The translations under genes and the position numbers were made by a program. Under the pieces are notes generated by a model. The model searched no databases. It saw only the letters and a program-made list of their open reading frames with translations, and had not been told where the DNA came from. Shown piece by piece: positions 8,602 to 20,242 of a stretch of DNA of 64,000 bases (position 1 is the stretch's first letter; each line of letters starts with the position of its first letter). The stretch is from Phallus indusiatus (taxonomy: Eukaryota; Basidiomycota; Agaricomycetes; Phallales; Phallaceae): NCBI GenBank assembly GCA_027605045.1, contig JAQFWX010000077.1, forward strand, positions 111,626 to 175,625. The letters are read 5' to 3'.

Positions 8602-10360
8602 ACCACGTCACGGGAAAACTGATTCTTCGTGTATAGTAGCTGGTTTTTCATCCCAAACCCTTTGTATGCATCAGGGTTTTCTAACACTTTCTTCAGTGTT
8701 GTGTCGTCCTTATAGCCGCTCTTTATCAGATCAGCTAATCCTTCAAAGCCTTCGATTTTGGCTTTAAGCGTTTTACCGCTATGTTGTGCTGTGACTGCCA
8801 GTACATCTTCGTCGTCTGTATCCACTTCTTCGATGGACGCTGATCGTTGTTCAATGGATGCTTGTCCAGCCGTCTGTTGTTGGACTCTAGCTTTCGCCCG
8901 AGTGTTAATGCGTCTCGCCGCACTGATTCTGAGTTCGCTTTTCCTTTCAGGAGGTAGCTGATCCCCTGTTGGATCTAGTTTCACGTCGATGTTGACGTAG
9001 TTCTCAGGTGGGTGTATCTCGTTAGGTAGGTCATCCTCGAAGTATCTCGAGAGTCCATCTGCGACCGTATTGGTCTCACCTTTGATGTGAATCGTTTCGT
9101 AGTCGAAACGAGAGAGATACTCGTACCATCTCGCCTGTCTAGGCGACATACGGGGCTGTGTCTTGAAGTGTTTCAAGGCCTCGTTGTCCGTTACTAGGGT
9201 GAATTTACGACCTAGTAGTTTGTCTTCCCACTTATTCAGTGCTTCAAGTACTGCAATGAGCTCGTGCTCATGAGTCCGGTAGTTGTATTGTGCCGGAGTA
9301 AATTTCTTAGACATAAACCCTGCGGGTCTGCAGGTTTGCCACCTTGCGCCTTGACCATAGTACGCACCGACGCCACACTTGGATCCATCGGTTACAAGCC
9401 AAATTGGCTCGTTGCTATCAGGATTGATAGGTTTAAGAACTGGGGCGTTCTTCGTCAACGCTTTGATTGCATTGAAACAGCGTTCTAGTGCCGGTGTCCA
9501 CTCAAATTGCCTGTTGTTGTGGGTACATCCCGACAATGGGGAAGTGTAAGTAGCGACTCCCGGAAGGTAGGCGGCAACGTATTGCACCAGTCCTAAGAAC
9601 TTCTGAACGTCGTTGAACGTACGTGGGGTTCTCCAATCGCGAATTTTATCCATTTTATCCATATCTGGGTGGATACCATCGTCGTCGATGATGTGTCCTA
9701 GGCACTCCAATCGTTTGGAGTATAAGTCAACTTTCTTCTGACTTAGGTAAAGTTGTTCCTTCCTCAATCTCGAGAAGGCAATCTCCAGATGTTCCTGGTG
9801 TTGTTGGATCGTCATTGAGTAGACGAACACGTCGTCGATGTACGAGTGTATGTTTCTTCCGATGTGGTCCCGGAATATATGGGTCATCAATCTCTGGAAT
9901 GTCGAAGGCGCGTTGCAATCACCTTGTTGCATAACATGGCTTTTAAACGTGCCATATATCGTCGAGAACGTGGTCTTGTCCACGTCTTCCGGAGCAATTC
10001 TGACTTGCTCGTAAGCTTCCGTTAGGTCAATTTTCGACCTATACTTGTGTCTCGCCACGTCTTGGCGAATGGTCTCCTGGTCTGGAAACGGGGTCACGTC
10101 TTTCAACGTATTATCATTCTGCTGACGCAGGTCAAATACCGTGCGTAGTCCTGATAATGCCTTTTTAAACAGGCATAGCATGAGGATGGCTTGCTGTGCG
10201 ACAGTCGGTTCCCACCAACCTGCTTGCGTGTAGCGCTCTATTTTTTCAGCCAGCAGTGGCTTGAGGGCGTCTGGGCACTTCGGTAGTCTGTACCGGATAA
10301 CCTTGTTAGGTTCTATTAATGGGATATGATGATTTACATCCCTAAATGGAGGAGTCTATT
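8559..10360 (-). CDS. Gypsy reverse transcriptase and RNase H
   Basis: The frame is open from about 10360, although the first ATG is much further in. The upstream part reads PPFRDVNHHI...KVIRYRLPK, the usual lead-in to RT. Catalytic motifs are LTEAYEQVRI, the QQGDCNAPSTFQRL stretch typical of fungal elements, and YIDD in SYIDDVFVY. The palm and thumb continue to a FLGLVQYVAAYLPG motif. RNase H follows with VTDGSKCGVGAYYG, EHELIAVLEA and LVTDNEAL, ending IKGETNTVADGLSRYF. It converts the element RNA to DNA. The junction to gag-protease near 10350 is shifted by one base. Confidence 0.93.
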
Positions 10361-13300
10361 CGGCACTGGCCCGAATAAGTCGTTGTACTCCTCCTTCCAG
10401 TACTCGCGTAGCGCGGGTAGGTTCTCATCCTTAAGTTCCGGTACTCGGATCTTCCGTCTCACTGCTACTGCGTTAGACGTAGTGGTTATGGGGCGTGCTG
10501 ATGCTATGGCTAAGCTTTCACTTAACTCGGTGGGCTCGTCCGTGGTGTTAGGTATTTCAGTGAACCGTTCCACTGGAGTGATTACTCCTCCATCCCGGGT
10601 GATTATTCCGTTGCCAAAATCCAGGCAGATGTCATACCTTTTCAGGAATGGTACGCCAATTATGACGTCGTAGTAGTCAATGTTGACTATATCAAAGTAT
10701 TCTAATACACTAATATCCCCAAATTCTATTCGGGTATACGTTCCGTACTGTATTACGGACTTACTTCCTTTCACTGCGAGCTGCAGTGATACTGGCTTAT
10801 CCAGTTTGAATGTCTTCGCTCCAGTCGTGAGCGAGAATGATGGTGACATTATCATGCCTTGACATCCACTGTCAATCAAACAATGCGCTAATTGGCCGTT
10901 TACGAGCCAGTAACCCTCTAGAGGTTTTATTGATTCTTTATCACGCTTTGGAGCCCTTGACTTAGGTCTCATCGTGTGGTCATACAGGGGTTCTTCCTGT
11001 GACTTAATCGTCCCAATGGTGGACGAGCCTTGTTTGATAACAAGTAGTCTTCTTTCATCATAACCGTGGTCTTCGGTTATCACCATCATGTATGCGCCTG
11101 CTGCGTCTTCGTTCTCGTCCCACTCATAGTGGTCCCCTCCCCCGTAGTCCGCTGCTTCCGCGGTGTCTTGACCTTGTTCAGCGTCATCATACTGTGGGGA
11201 TTCCTCCACTTCTAGTATGTTAACTCCCGTTTCTTCCTCTATAATTGCGTCGAGCAGCTCGTCCGCATCGTCTTCATCTTCCTCCTCAACGTGCATTACA
11301 TTAGCACGTACCTGTCCCTTTCTAGGGCATTGTGGTCTTAGGTGGCCAGTCTGTCCACATTCATAGCACTTCAGCACAGTGCTACTGCTTCGGGCTTGCA
11401 TTCCTGAGCTGACTGGTCGAGTTGTCGTGGTAGTCGACGCTCTCGCCGGCTTAGTCGTACTGCTCGTCGCTGGTCTTACAGCTAGCGCGTTGCTAGTTGT
11501 GGTCGTACGGGGAATAGTCCTCGTGGGTATACCGCTTGGTTTGATTTTAGCGCGGTAGTTGTTCTCTTGAGCTTGTCTGGCCAAGCTTGAATGGGTACCC
11601 GTTGATTTTACGGGTGTCTGACGTTGAGCTAGTATTGACTTATTATAGTCCCATGCTTGCTCTATGTCGTTCGCGGCTATGTACAGCCGTCGAATTGATG
11701 AGTTTTCGGCCAGGAATCCCCTCTTGGTGACTTCACTGCGAATTCTCTCATCAAGTCCTTCTAAGAACTTTCGTTTGAAGGTGTATCTGTCCGGTGGATG
11801 GACTAGACGTGCTGCGAATTTCAACAGTTCACTCATGTACCGGTGTACGCTCCTTGCACCTTGCTTCGCGTGATCGAAGTTATGTGCAGACTGGTTCTTG
11901 CTTGTAGGTGACAAGAACATATTGTGCATCCTTCGGAACAGTCTTACCAAGTCCCAACCCTTGGTTGAACGACCTCCTCGTTCTACGTGCTCCACAAACC
12001 ATTCGTGTGCCTCTCCATCTAGTCGCATACCGACTACGGCTATATGTGCTTCGACGTACGCTGCGCCGAGTAGGTTATTCAGCCTCAACCATCTGAGGAT
12101 AGAGGTCACGAACTTCTCAAAGTCTTCAGGCTTTGATGATCCGCTATACATAACAGATAATGGCATCTTTGCACCCGCTTTCGCAAGTGGGGACGCTGAT
12201 ACTACTACATCCTTGCACTCCTCTAGTGCTTCTTGCACCATGACAATTATCCCCTCGTCTTCCCGAACTCTTCTAAACCTCTTTGTGGGTTTATGTCTAT
12301 CTTCTCGGTCATCAAATGGGGTTTCCCTCATTTCACGTTCGAAGTATCCGCGATCGTACGCTTCTTCTTCGTCGTCTGACGAGTCCTCGTCATCATAGTA
12401 TTTGGGCATGAAGGGCCCAGCGTTACTCTCCGGTATATCTCGGAGGTCTTCTCTCATTTGCTCGTACTGATCCCTGGCAGATGTTGCTCTTCTTCTGGGT
12501 ACAACCGGTGCTCTGGTTGTCGGGGACGTTGCAGGAGCGTGTGCTTGACCGGCGTTTGTTGGTGGGCCAGGATGTACTGTTGACGGTCCTGGTTGCGCTG
12601 CAGTCTGAGCGGGCGCCGAGCGATTAGAGAGGTCTTGCTCAAAGATGATGCCAGGTCGTTGGCCAGCTTCCATTTCTCGGTTGCTTTTAGCCAGTTCAGT
12701 GCGTGCTGCTCGCACTTCCTGCAGGTCTTCCTGCATGTCGACATACGGTTCTTGCCTACTAACCTTCCCTTGTAACGCAGTTGTGCGTTTGTCTAATGCT
12801 TCGGAACGTTTTTCCCGTGCCAGTTGCGCTGCCTCAGCGGCCATCCTTTCCAGGTCTTTCGCTGACTCTTCCAGCTCTGCAGCTGAAGGATTACTCTTAT
12901 CACGCGGTCCTTGACCCGCGTTGACTCGTCTGGTAGATTGATCTTCCAGGTAGTCACGAGTTGTGTCAAGATCGGTGTTCCGGACAAATCCCGGATAATT
13001 CCGGACTACTACGAAACACGTAACAAAAGTACGGAGGAGTACGGAGAGAGGGACTTGGCTTCAGCTTGTGTGCTGCGCCCACTCGCCCAGCTTACGATAT
13101 CCCTCAATTTCAGAGAACGAGGAAGTACGTAGCTAGTACGTTAAAGTACGACGTCGAGAACGTAACGTCGAACTATAAGTCCAGGCCGTCAATGACGACT
13201 AAGACTTTAGATACGAGATAGTACGCAACGAGTACGAACTAGAGCTCGCGAGTACGGAGTGATAACTGAGGCGGTACTAGAGACGGAAAGTAACTAATAT

Positions 13301-14382
13301 TCAGACTGCCTTTTCCTAGTTAAAAAACTAGGATTTAAATACAAAAGAGTACGGACGAAAATGGGAATGTCAACGAGTACGGAACAAAGGGATTTAACAT
13401 GAAAGAAGCAAGCGGAGATGTGAATCAGATGGATAGGACTTCTCGTCCCTTGTGGTGATGTGATATAAAAAAGGTTACCTTCACCAGGTACGGAATAAAG
13501 TACGGAGTTAAGTACGGAGATCGGGAATAGTAAACTACCGTAATAAGGTGGGAAGTTTACCGGAGTTCCGGATTTGGACTCCGGGTCACGCGGGACGTGA
13601 CAAGTTGCCACGAACTCTGGTGGGGTACGTCGGCTGTTTCGACGTGATCTATCCAGCTCAGCTCGTCCTCTCTCTATCTCTGCGGCTGCGTCATCTGCTG
13701 CTCGCGTGGGTCTGATGGGCGTGCTGGTCGCTGCTGGTTGTGCAGAAGGTAGGTCCTGTAACACTGAATGTAGTGTTTCCGCGTGTACCGTGTACTGTTG
13801 TGTGGGTTGACGTGTTATACCGGGGGTCGGTGCTGCCGATGGAGCTCTGGGCGTCGCTGGCAATGCTGGCGTGTTTGCCATTGTCTTGACCGTCGCCTGC
13901 GCGTTGTCCATTACTGGGGCCAGTATTGTCGTGCTGGTTCTATTGTCGTCTCGTGCACGACCTTTCCCTTTCACCGTTGTCCACGGTTCTTCTTCATCGG
14001 GTATTACGGCTGCATCTAGTCGTACTAACATATCACCGACGTCTTGTCCCGGTGTATCACCTCTTACGAGGTCATGGATCATCCTTTTTGCATCCTCAAT
14101 CATCTTACGTGGTAGGACTACCTCGTCTTTTCCGAGGTTGGACTTATGAGATCTGGTCGATTTCACTGATTCACCTGATTCGCTCCGCGCTGGTGAAGCT
14201 TGTCTCGATCCTTGTCTCGATCCTTGTCTAGATCGATTCGCGTGGTCCGCGACTAGTGTTTCAAACAATGCTGCATCTATCACAACAGTATCACCTGCTC
14301 GTGCAGATGTGGATGGACCGCCTTCGGTAGGTGGTGGTTCGCCTACGTTCTTTTTTGACTTCTTGTTGCTTTTAGGAGGCAT
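10334..14382 (-). CDS. Gypsy Gag-protease ORF, interrupted by a solo LTR
   Basis: Start chosen at ATG 14382 (MPPKSNKKSKKNVG); the frame extends slightly upstream but only through GTG. The N-terminal part is Ser/Thr/Pro-rich and ends at about 13603, where the solo LTR (12964-13602) begins. Past it the frame continues without shift once the LTR and one 5-bp duplication are discounted. This second part holds the capsid-like region (AHIAVVGMRLDGEAHEWF, HNFDHAKQGARSVHRYM), a zinc knuckle CYECGQTGHLRPQC, and an aspartic protease with LIDSGCQGM, having DSG where DTG is more common. The ORF stops at 10334, one base out of frame with RT. The LTR makes this copy unable to produce a full-length Gag. Confidence 0.9.
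12964..13602 (-). mobile_element. Nested solo LTR, family 2, inside gypsy gag (AGTTG duplication)
   Basis: On the plus strand it begins TGTCAAGATCGGTGTTCCGG and ends CGGGTCACGCGGGACGTGACA, the reverse complement arrangement of the LTR at 2606-3246. AGTTG flanks it on both sides (12959-12963 and 13603-13607). The two solo LTRs share long stretches, for example AAGCTGGGCGAGTGGGCGCA, but differ by substitutions and small indels. It inserted after the gypsy element and splits its Gag ORF. Confidence 0.93.
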
Positions 14383-14459
14383 ATCCTCTCTCACTATAAA
14401 CTAGCAAATACGATTGGCGTATTTTGGAAATTGTAACGCCGTTTAGGTGTTAAAAAAGA

Positions 14460-14723
14460 TGTAACGTTTCGTTACAGTTTACGATTAGCCCGGTTCTTAC
14501 GGACTCACAACAAACAGTATAAAGCTGTATATTTGCAAGTGCAGGTAAGAAAGGCTGCCGGCGCCTTTACCGTTACGCGGTATTTACTGGTGTGACGGCG
14601 CCTATGTACATTACATAATACTAGGTACTTGTGCAGACGACGATCGTCTGCATGCAATTGTATATATATACTAATATGTACTATGGGTAATAGTAGTCCG
14701 CTGGTCATAGCGGAACCGTTACA
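14460..14723 (-). repeat. Gypsy 5' LTR
   Basis: 264 bp reading identically to 4524-4787, followed by CCAAA, the second copy of the target duplication. Transcription of the element would start here and run toward lower coordinates. Confidence 0.95.
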
Positions 14724-14900
14724 CCAAAGCTCGATCGAGCCTGACGACCTGACGAAACCTGACAGAGTTCTGACGGTCGTCAATCGTGTTCGGTCAGACC
14801 ACCGTCAGATCAATAGGGCCCAATTGAGCTGTCATCCGTCTGGTTTGAATTAAGCAAAATGTACTTATTATCACAAATACATCAGAATTTACAATAAAGG

Positions 14901-16252
14901 TTATGTTTGAGACTGTGAAAGACGTTTGGCAAGGAAAAACCGTATAAAGGCGTCTGCATCAATAACATCATTGAGGCAGTAACATTGCGAAGACCCGTCC
15001 ACTATAGGAATAAAATGACATCCGCGAATGAAAAACTTGATAAAGAAAAAATCAAATTCCTTTGCGTCAAAAATTTGACACCCATCCCATTTAGTTTTCG
15101 GACTCCACGAGCTAGGATGAAGAACTTGTATCAACGCAATATCATATCTGATTTGGCGTGGTCCAAAACAAGAAAATAGCAGGTGTATCCGGCCAAAACT
15201 CATAGGGCTTGTGTTTATGACGACAAAATCATTACGGGGCTGGCCATGGAACGACGGATTGCAGCGCAGAATATCTTGCTGTTCTTGCCAGTTTTCTTCA
15301 GACCGATAGCAAATATACAAACATTGATAAGGGAAAATCTGGGTACATTCAGTAAGTCAAAGATAATTGAGATTTCCATAAGTACCTCTAACGGTTCTGT
15401 AGGACGGCTGTCAGCATCAACAATGTAATTGGTAAGGAAGCTTCGCAACCGTCTTTCAAAGTGACGGAAACCCAGTCTTCCGGAATTCTTCAGCTCGATT
15501 TGCTCTGCAGATGCCTTTTTTTAGCGGTGAACCTAAAGACCAATGCTGCGCGGAAAGATTTGTCATGGCTTCATCACCCTCAACAGTCCCACTAGCCTCT
15601 TCAACTTCTCCAGCGGGAACACAGTCTTCGTTGGTTTGCTGCGCCTTATCGTGCAATTTCAGAGTTGTTTTGATCCGGGCTAATGCCTCTTGCTCTTCAT
15701 CAATGCGGACCATCTGTTTATAGTATCATATTAATGTGACTATTGACGCTAATTGATTGACTTACTTGGCTAAGTGTATTTCGTCTATTAGTTCGGTCAT
15801 ATGCCTGTTGTACTTCTTGCTGAAAGCCTTCTCCGGGCCGCGTTGAGTAATGTACAATAGGACCTTTATCTCGCAAATCGTCCGGTAAATGAACTAGAAA
15901 ATGGTGTTTGGGATACTGATAATTTTTTTTGAATTTCTTAGATAAGTCCTGATAACAACACATAAGTGCGTGATAACTCGCAAAGTTAGAATCACATACT
16001 GCGCAAATCTTTTCATACTTTGGGAGGCAACGTTCCAGATACTCAATATGTTCATTAGTTATCGGATATAAACCAGCAATGCTTCTCATGATGGCTAAAA
16101 GTCGAACAGCGGGCACGATGGGTGACTTGGGAGGCAGAATATTGACGATACAGGGTAGAATAATCTATAAATGCAAACGTTAGATAGATTCTATGTGCGT
16201 TTGATGGTTCGCATACCTTGAGAATATCACAATAGCTAATGTGAATTGACAA
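14901..16252 (-). pseudogene. C-terminal part of a Plavaka/DUF6830-type transposon protein
   Basis: Successive minus-strand exons read LLAIMRSIAGLYPITNEHIEYLE, HHFLVHLPDDLRDKGPIVHY, then STRPGEGFQQEVQQAYDRTN, a middle acidic region, FRHFERRLRSFL and finally WQEQQDILRCNPSFHGQPRND...GRIHLLFSC...VIDADAFIRFF. That order is what I recall for the C-terminal half of Agaricomycete Plavaka (CACTA-like) proteins. Clean introns exist at 15714-15765 (52 nt) and 15339-15385 (47 nt). The frame is broken at a run of seven T (15516-15522); six would keep it open. The N-terminal catalytic part is missing, so this is a relic or a captured domain. Family assignment is from memory of the motif order. Confidence 0.6.
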
Positions 16253-16299
16253 ATAAGGACGACGGACATTCTGTATCGGAAAATTCAGTTAGCCAGGTT

Positions 16300-17792
16300 T
16301 GTGATGTGACGAGAGTCTGAGCGGCTTACGATTGTTGGAAAAAGGAGACTTCTTCTAAAACTTCATCCTGGAATGCACTGTCATTGCAAAATCAACCTTT
16401 ATATTTCGGTATGCTTACCGAAGCCTCCTGAGAACCAAAAAAAAACAGTCAGGTTATCTAACCATTTCAGATGGAAAAAAACTCACTACCACAACTACGG
16501 CAGCCGCTGAAGTCATGAGAAGAACAAAGCTGAAAAGAACTGTCGGCAAACTTGAAATCTGACGAAACATGCGGCGCATATAACTTGCCAGAATCTTAAA
16601 AGACCTTCAATGTGAAGGAATTGCACTCAAATAGTTGAAGTATTATTCCATAAATTGAATACTTACCTTGAGAGAGTAGCGTCATAGCAATACCAGGCCC
16701 TTCATTACGCAGACCAGTCATCCTTCTCAGTTTCCATACGCCCCAAAGTTTTACAATAACGGCGATGAATACAACAAGATCCGCAGCAACTCCCAAGATA
16801 GCTTGTCACTTGAGCTGATTTTAGCAAGTTGAGGGAAGCTACCAGTATATCAGTCTATCTATAGATGTCGCATACGGGTGTTTGAAAGCCTCACAGCTAA
16901 CAACTTCGTTAACGATGTTCAACGGACTCGTCAATGAAACAAGAGATTACCTAAATCCAGCATTTTCTGTGCATCCGGGATACGCGGCTGAAACTTCGAT
17001 ATTAACCAGGCGTTAGTATTGTATACACAATATTACTTTGGAAGAGGTTGACATACGGTAGATATCGACAACTAGACTGACGACAAAAGGGAGATTTAAT
17101 CCCGCGGCGACCCATAGATTTCCAGGATAGAGAGCGTATGCTCGAGCGATCAGCAAGCCTGTTAATGCTTAGCCAGTCTGTAGGGGGGATTTCGAATGAG
17201 AGTTTTTAACCTTGGATTCCAATGTAAGAGAGTATTGACATAACGCCGTACACCTCATCCAGAATAGTGCAGTCCCTGATCAAGATGGCTAAATTAAACT
17301 AATATAATTCAAATAAAACTGTACATATGCGATCCGCACCTCTCAGACTTCTCAGTAATCAGATTTTACTGTTGAAATAATAAGAGAAACAGACGGACCG
17401 TATTGGCTGCCGGTAAAAGACCTATCAAAATGACAAGACACTGACTCGCAAGGGCCGGGTATCTGGCAAGGTAATAGAGGAATACGGGAAGACTAAAGCG
17501 GCCCAGCCAAATGTACTCGATCTCGTCTCCTAAACTCAGAATCGTACTGTATGATAAGATCGCTGTGGGGTAGGTCAGCAGCACGTTTGGCAAAATGAGC
17601 GTTATATAAAATGTTTTAACAGTTACCGATGTTGCAGAACAGTATATAGACCGCTACGTAACTACTCGGCTTTTGGTCAGGGAAAAATGTACCATCTTTT
17701 GAAACATTGACTAACCCTTGATATAATGCTGAGATATCCGCTGGCGACAGTGCGTCTGTACTGGTTCCATTGCTCAATGTGGAGTTATCCAT
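16300..17792 (-). CDS. DUF6533-type seven-helix membrane protein
   Basis: ATG at 17792 opens MDNSTLSNGTSTDALSPADI, a short polar N-terminus, followed by YVAVYILFCNI and an intron. The next exon has the hallmark LGDEIEYIWLGRFSLPVFLYYLARYP, which I recognise as the DUF6533 signature of basidiomycete membrane proteins. More helices follow: LVILIGLLPAANTVRLFLL, PGNLWVAAGLNLPFVVSLVV (about 17060-17150) and DLVVFIAVIVKLWGVWKL (16600-16796). The last exon (about 16300-16590) has LPTVLFSFVLLMTSAAAVVVVV. Exons are small and separated by introns of 50-70 nt. Substrate and partners are unknown for the family. The 3' end is approximate. Confidence 0.65.
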
Positions 17793-19248
17793 TTTAAGAA
17801 GGTTCAGATGAGCACAAGCAACCGTATCCCAATAACCTTCTGTTCATGGCTTATGAGTTATAAGCAAGAATTGTATAAATAACTAGCATAGCTCGATACG
17901 TTACTCCAAAGAAAAAGACCATCAAAGATCACAAAAAAACTCATATCACATTATCTATCATCAATCATAGTAAAACGTTTGAGAGTGACTTTTATATTCT
18001 AATACTCATCAGTGTGATATCAAAGAACAAGATTTGCTTACCTAAGGTTGCGGTCAGTACCTCTGACCTCAAGTGAACCATGACGGGAATTAAGGATTGC
18101 CTTTCGTCGCTCAGAGATTCCAGAAACCAGTCTTTTGCGCGAAACGATCATCCCAGAAATAACCACGAACTGACATCCGCAAATCGGTCTGAAGCCATCG
18201 GTCGCGTTTCACTTCCGCGTTTTGACCGTTTGTATAGTATAACGAATAAGAGATGATTGGAATGCATTTCAGGAGGTCTGAGAATGATACCGTGATAGTT
18301 GGACCTGACATGGACAGATAGGCACTCATGATACGTTTACTATGTTCTTACCATTGCAGTGGTGAGAAAAACACTAGCCTTCCAATAGGTTCGTTCCTTT
18401 ATTTAGGACAATGATTAGATTACATTCAAGTAAGGGTTTAGGGTTTATGTTGATCCATGATGTAGCGGGTAAGTGTAGAAGAAGGGGTTTGGGGCAAGTT
18501 TTGGGGGTTCACTAAGGGTTTACAAAGACCTATTACCTAGTCGAGAACCTTCTGCCTCCTTGCATGTGAGGCATGTGATGTGAGACGCTATCCTTCGTCA
18601 AGCTGTATCCGGTTGTATTCCATATAATTTATGTCAGAACATGGGCTTACGCGTAAGGCCGCCTTGTTCCTTAGTTTCCTGTTAATTTATTGTTAATATA
18701 ACGTATTAGTGGAGGGCGATCATCGAGCAAGGAAATTCATTGGTTAAGCGACACTCACGTGGAAATTTGTTACCTGATTTAGTATTGAATATTGAGTGCC
18801 TAAACTTTGCTGAGGGAGACATATTATGCCTGCTCTTTGGCACGTCGGTCGAGTAGCCCATGAAGCATGCAAGCTGTCCGGTGATACTTCTGTCGGCGTA
18901 AGTCCTGATCAAGTGTACATGTGTTAGACTCTTCTTTCAAATGCTGCTTTAGACATATTGGTATGCAAATCGAGCTTCACTTGCTATGGCATATGGCGCA
19001 GCCGGTGAGCGAACGACCCGTATTATAATAAAAATGGACGCATTTACAACTCTTACCCGCAATAGAATTGCACCAGCTTACTTCACCGACAACTGCTTTT
19101 CAATTCCTTGACACGCTACTGGAAACTCGATCTCAAACATATCAAGCACTGTCAGATACCGCTCACTTTGAGGATTATATATACCGAAGCTTAAGAGAAA
19201 TTGGAAGAAGCCAAGGATCGATATAAGCTACATACAACGGTTAAGTGA
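17793..19248. other. Long intergenic stretch with weak ORFs only
   Basis: A minus-strand frame at 18111-18329 (MSAYLSMSGPTITVSFSDLL, 72 codons) and another at 18706-18912 are the only modest ORFs. Neither shows splice context or a recognisable motif. A TTTAGGGTTTA stretch near 18430 is isolated. I see no gene that I can support. Confidence 0.4.
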
Positions 19249-20095
19249 CTACCTGCAAGTTATTTGTTTATTATAAAAGGGGGGTATTGGACTTTTGTTA
19301 TTGTTGTTGTTGTCGTCGTCGTCGTAGGAATTGGTATTGTCGTCGTTGTCTGTTGTTGTTGTTGTTTTTGTTTTTGTTATTGTTGTTGTTGTTGTCGTCG
19401 TCGTCGTCGCTGTTGTTGTCTTCATCGTTGTTGTTTCTGTTGTTGTTGTTGTTTCTGTCGTCGTCGTCGTCGTCGGAACTGTTGCTGTTGCTGCTGTTGG
19501 TGTTGGTGTTGTCGTCATCGTCGGTACTGGCATTGTCATCGTCGTCGGAACTGGGGTTGTCATCGGGGCAGTTGTAGTTGTGGTTGTTGCGGGTGATCGT
19601 CGTCGTCGCGGCGGCGTGACTGAAGAAGAGCGTGGTGGCGACGGCCGCGTCGACCAATGGCGGCGACGGATGAATGAGCTGTCATATGTATGGTGTTTTA
19701 GTCGTATTGGCGTAAAAGAGTATTTTAGAAGCTTACTCTGGCCGAGGGAGGGTGGGCCGTTCTCCATCCGAGGGCCAAGAAGGTATGACGATTCCGTGTT
19801 CCTCGTCGTTAGGTGCAAGGCCTCGGAGTTTTCTGTATTATAAGAAAACCAGTCATATAGGATAGCATTCATATTGAAGAAAAGAAACCAACTTGTAATA
19901 CTCCGTTGCCTTTCGACCCAAGAACGGAATCGCCTTGGTCCACACCACGTCCTTCACCCGCATAACCAGAGGATGAAGTATAATCAAACCGTAGCCGTAT
20001 ACCAACGATGCTTTTAGGCAATTACGGAGACTGGTAGCCTCTTGCGGCATCTTTGCAACCTCAGTCCCCTCACTCTCACTAAGAGGTGAGTCCAT
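19249..20095 (-). CDS. Duplicated gene with triplet-repeat tail (copy E1)
   Basis: ATG at 20095 begins MDSPLSESEGTEVAKMPQEA, then a hydrophobic segment (LVYGYGLIILHPLVMRV), WTKAIPFLGRKATEYYKL and a probable splice site. The next exon could read LRGLAPNDEEHGIVIPSWPS, matching NEERGIIIPS in the copy at 3777-4475. Downstream the frame runs into Arg/Ser/Pro and then a long Thr/Asn/Asp low-complexity tail made by the triplet tract at 19285-19600. The gene is divergent from the four-exon gene starting at 20243, with about 150 bp between starts. The family is not recognised. The tail may be non-coding. Confidence 0.4.
19285..19600 (+). repeat. GTT/GTC triplet microsatellite
   Basis: An imperfect tract of TTG, GTC and GTT triplets, with blocks such as GTTGTTGTTGTTGTCGTCGT. 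The same kind of tract, shorter and more degenerate, is at the matching place of the duplicate (about 3835-4000). Plus-strand reading gives poly-Val and minus-strand reading gives Asn/Asp/Thr runs. Confidence 0.85.
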
Positions 20096-20242
20096 GTTCC
20101 ACCAATGACTTGGGCATATACAAGACGAAAACGACGGAGCGCGTTGCAGCTAAGAATGATAATGCGTGGACGATGTGATATAGCAAAAGAATGTGAAAAA
20201 GGAATGTCAGTGAAGACAGATGTTAGCTGAGGTGAACCTGCA

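Larger units (their letters stand above)
4524..14723 (-). mobile_element. Ty3/gypsy LTR retrotransposon (chromovirus), full length, with nested solo LTR
   Basis: Two 264-bp LTRs (4524-4787 and 14460-14723) read identically by eye, begin TGTAACG, end CGTTACA and are flanked by CCAAA on both sides (4519-4523 and 14724-14728). Between them, on the minus strand, the order is gag, protease, reverse transcriptase, RNase H, integrase, chromodomain. This order defines Ty3/gypsy. Three more ORFs lie between integrase and the 3' LTR. A purine tract (GCGGGGGAGGA on the minus strand) abuts the 3' LTR. No classic TGG primer-binding site is obvious after the 5' LTR. A 639-bp solo LTR (12964-13602) is nested in gag. 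The identical LTRs mark a recent insertion, but frame breaks between pol ORFs suggest this copy may be defective. Confidence 0.95.

Noticed and set aside
10334..10360. Programmed -1 frameshift between protease and RT
   Set aside because: No slippery heptamer is present and one extra C restores a common NRLPPF-type reading; kept only as an open alternative.
18420..18560. Telomere-like TTTAGGG words
   Set aside because: Only one or two isolated units; not an array.
19331..19843. Plus-strand ORF of poly-Val and Cys/Leu runs
   Set aside because: It is the complementary reading of the GTT/GTC triplet tract; composition is purely repeat-driven.
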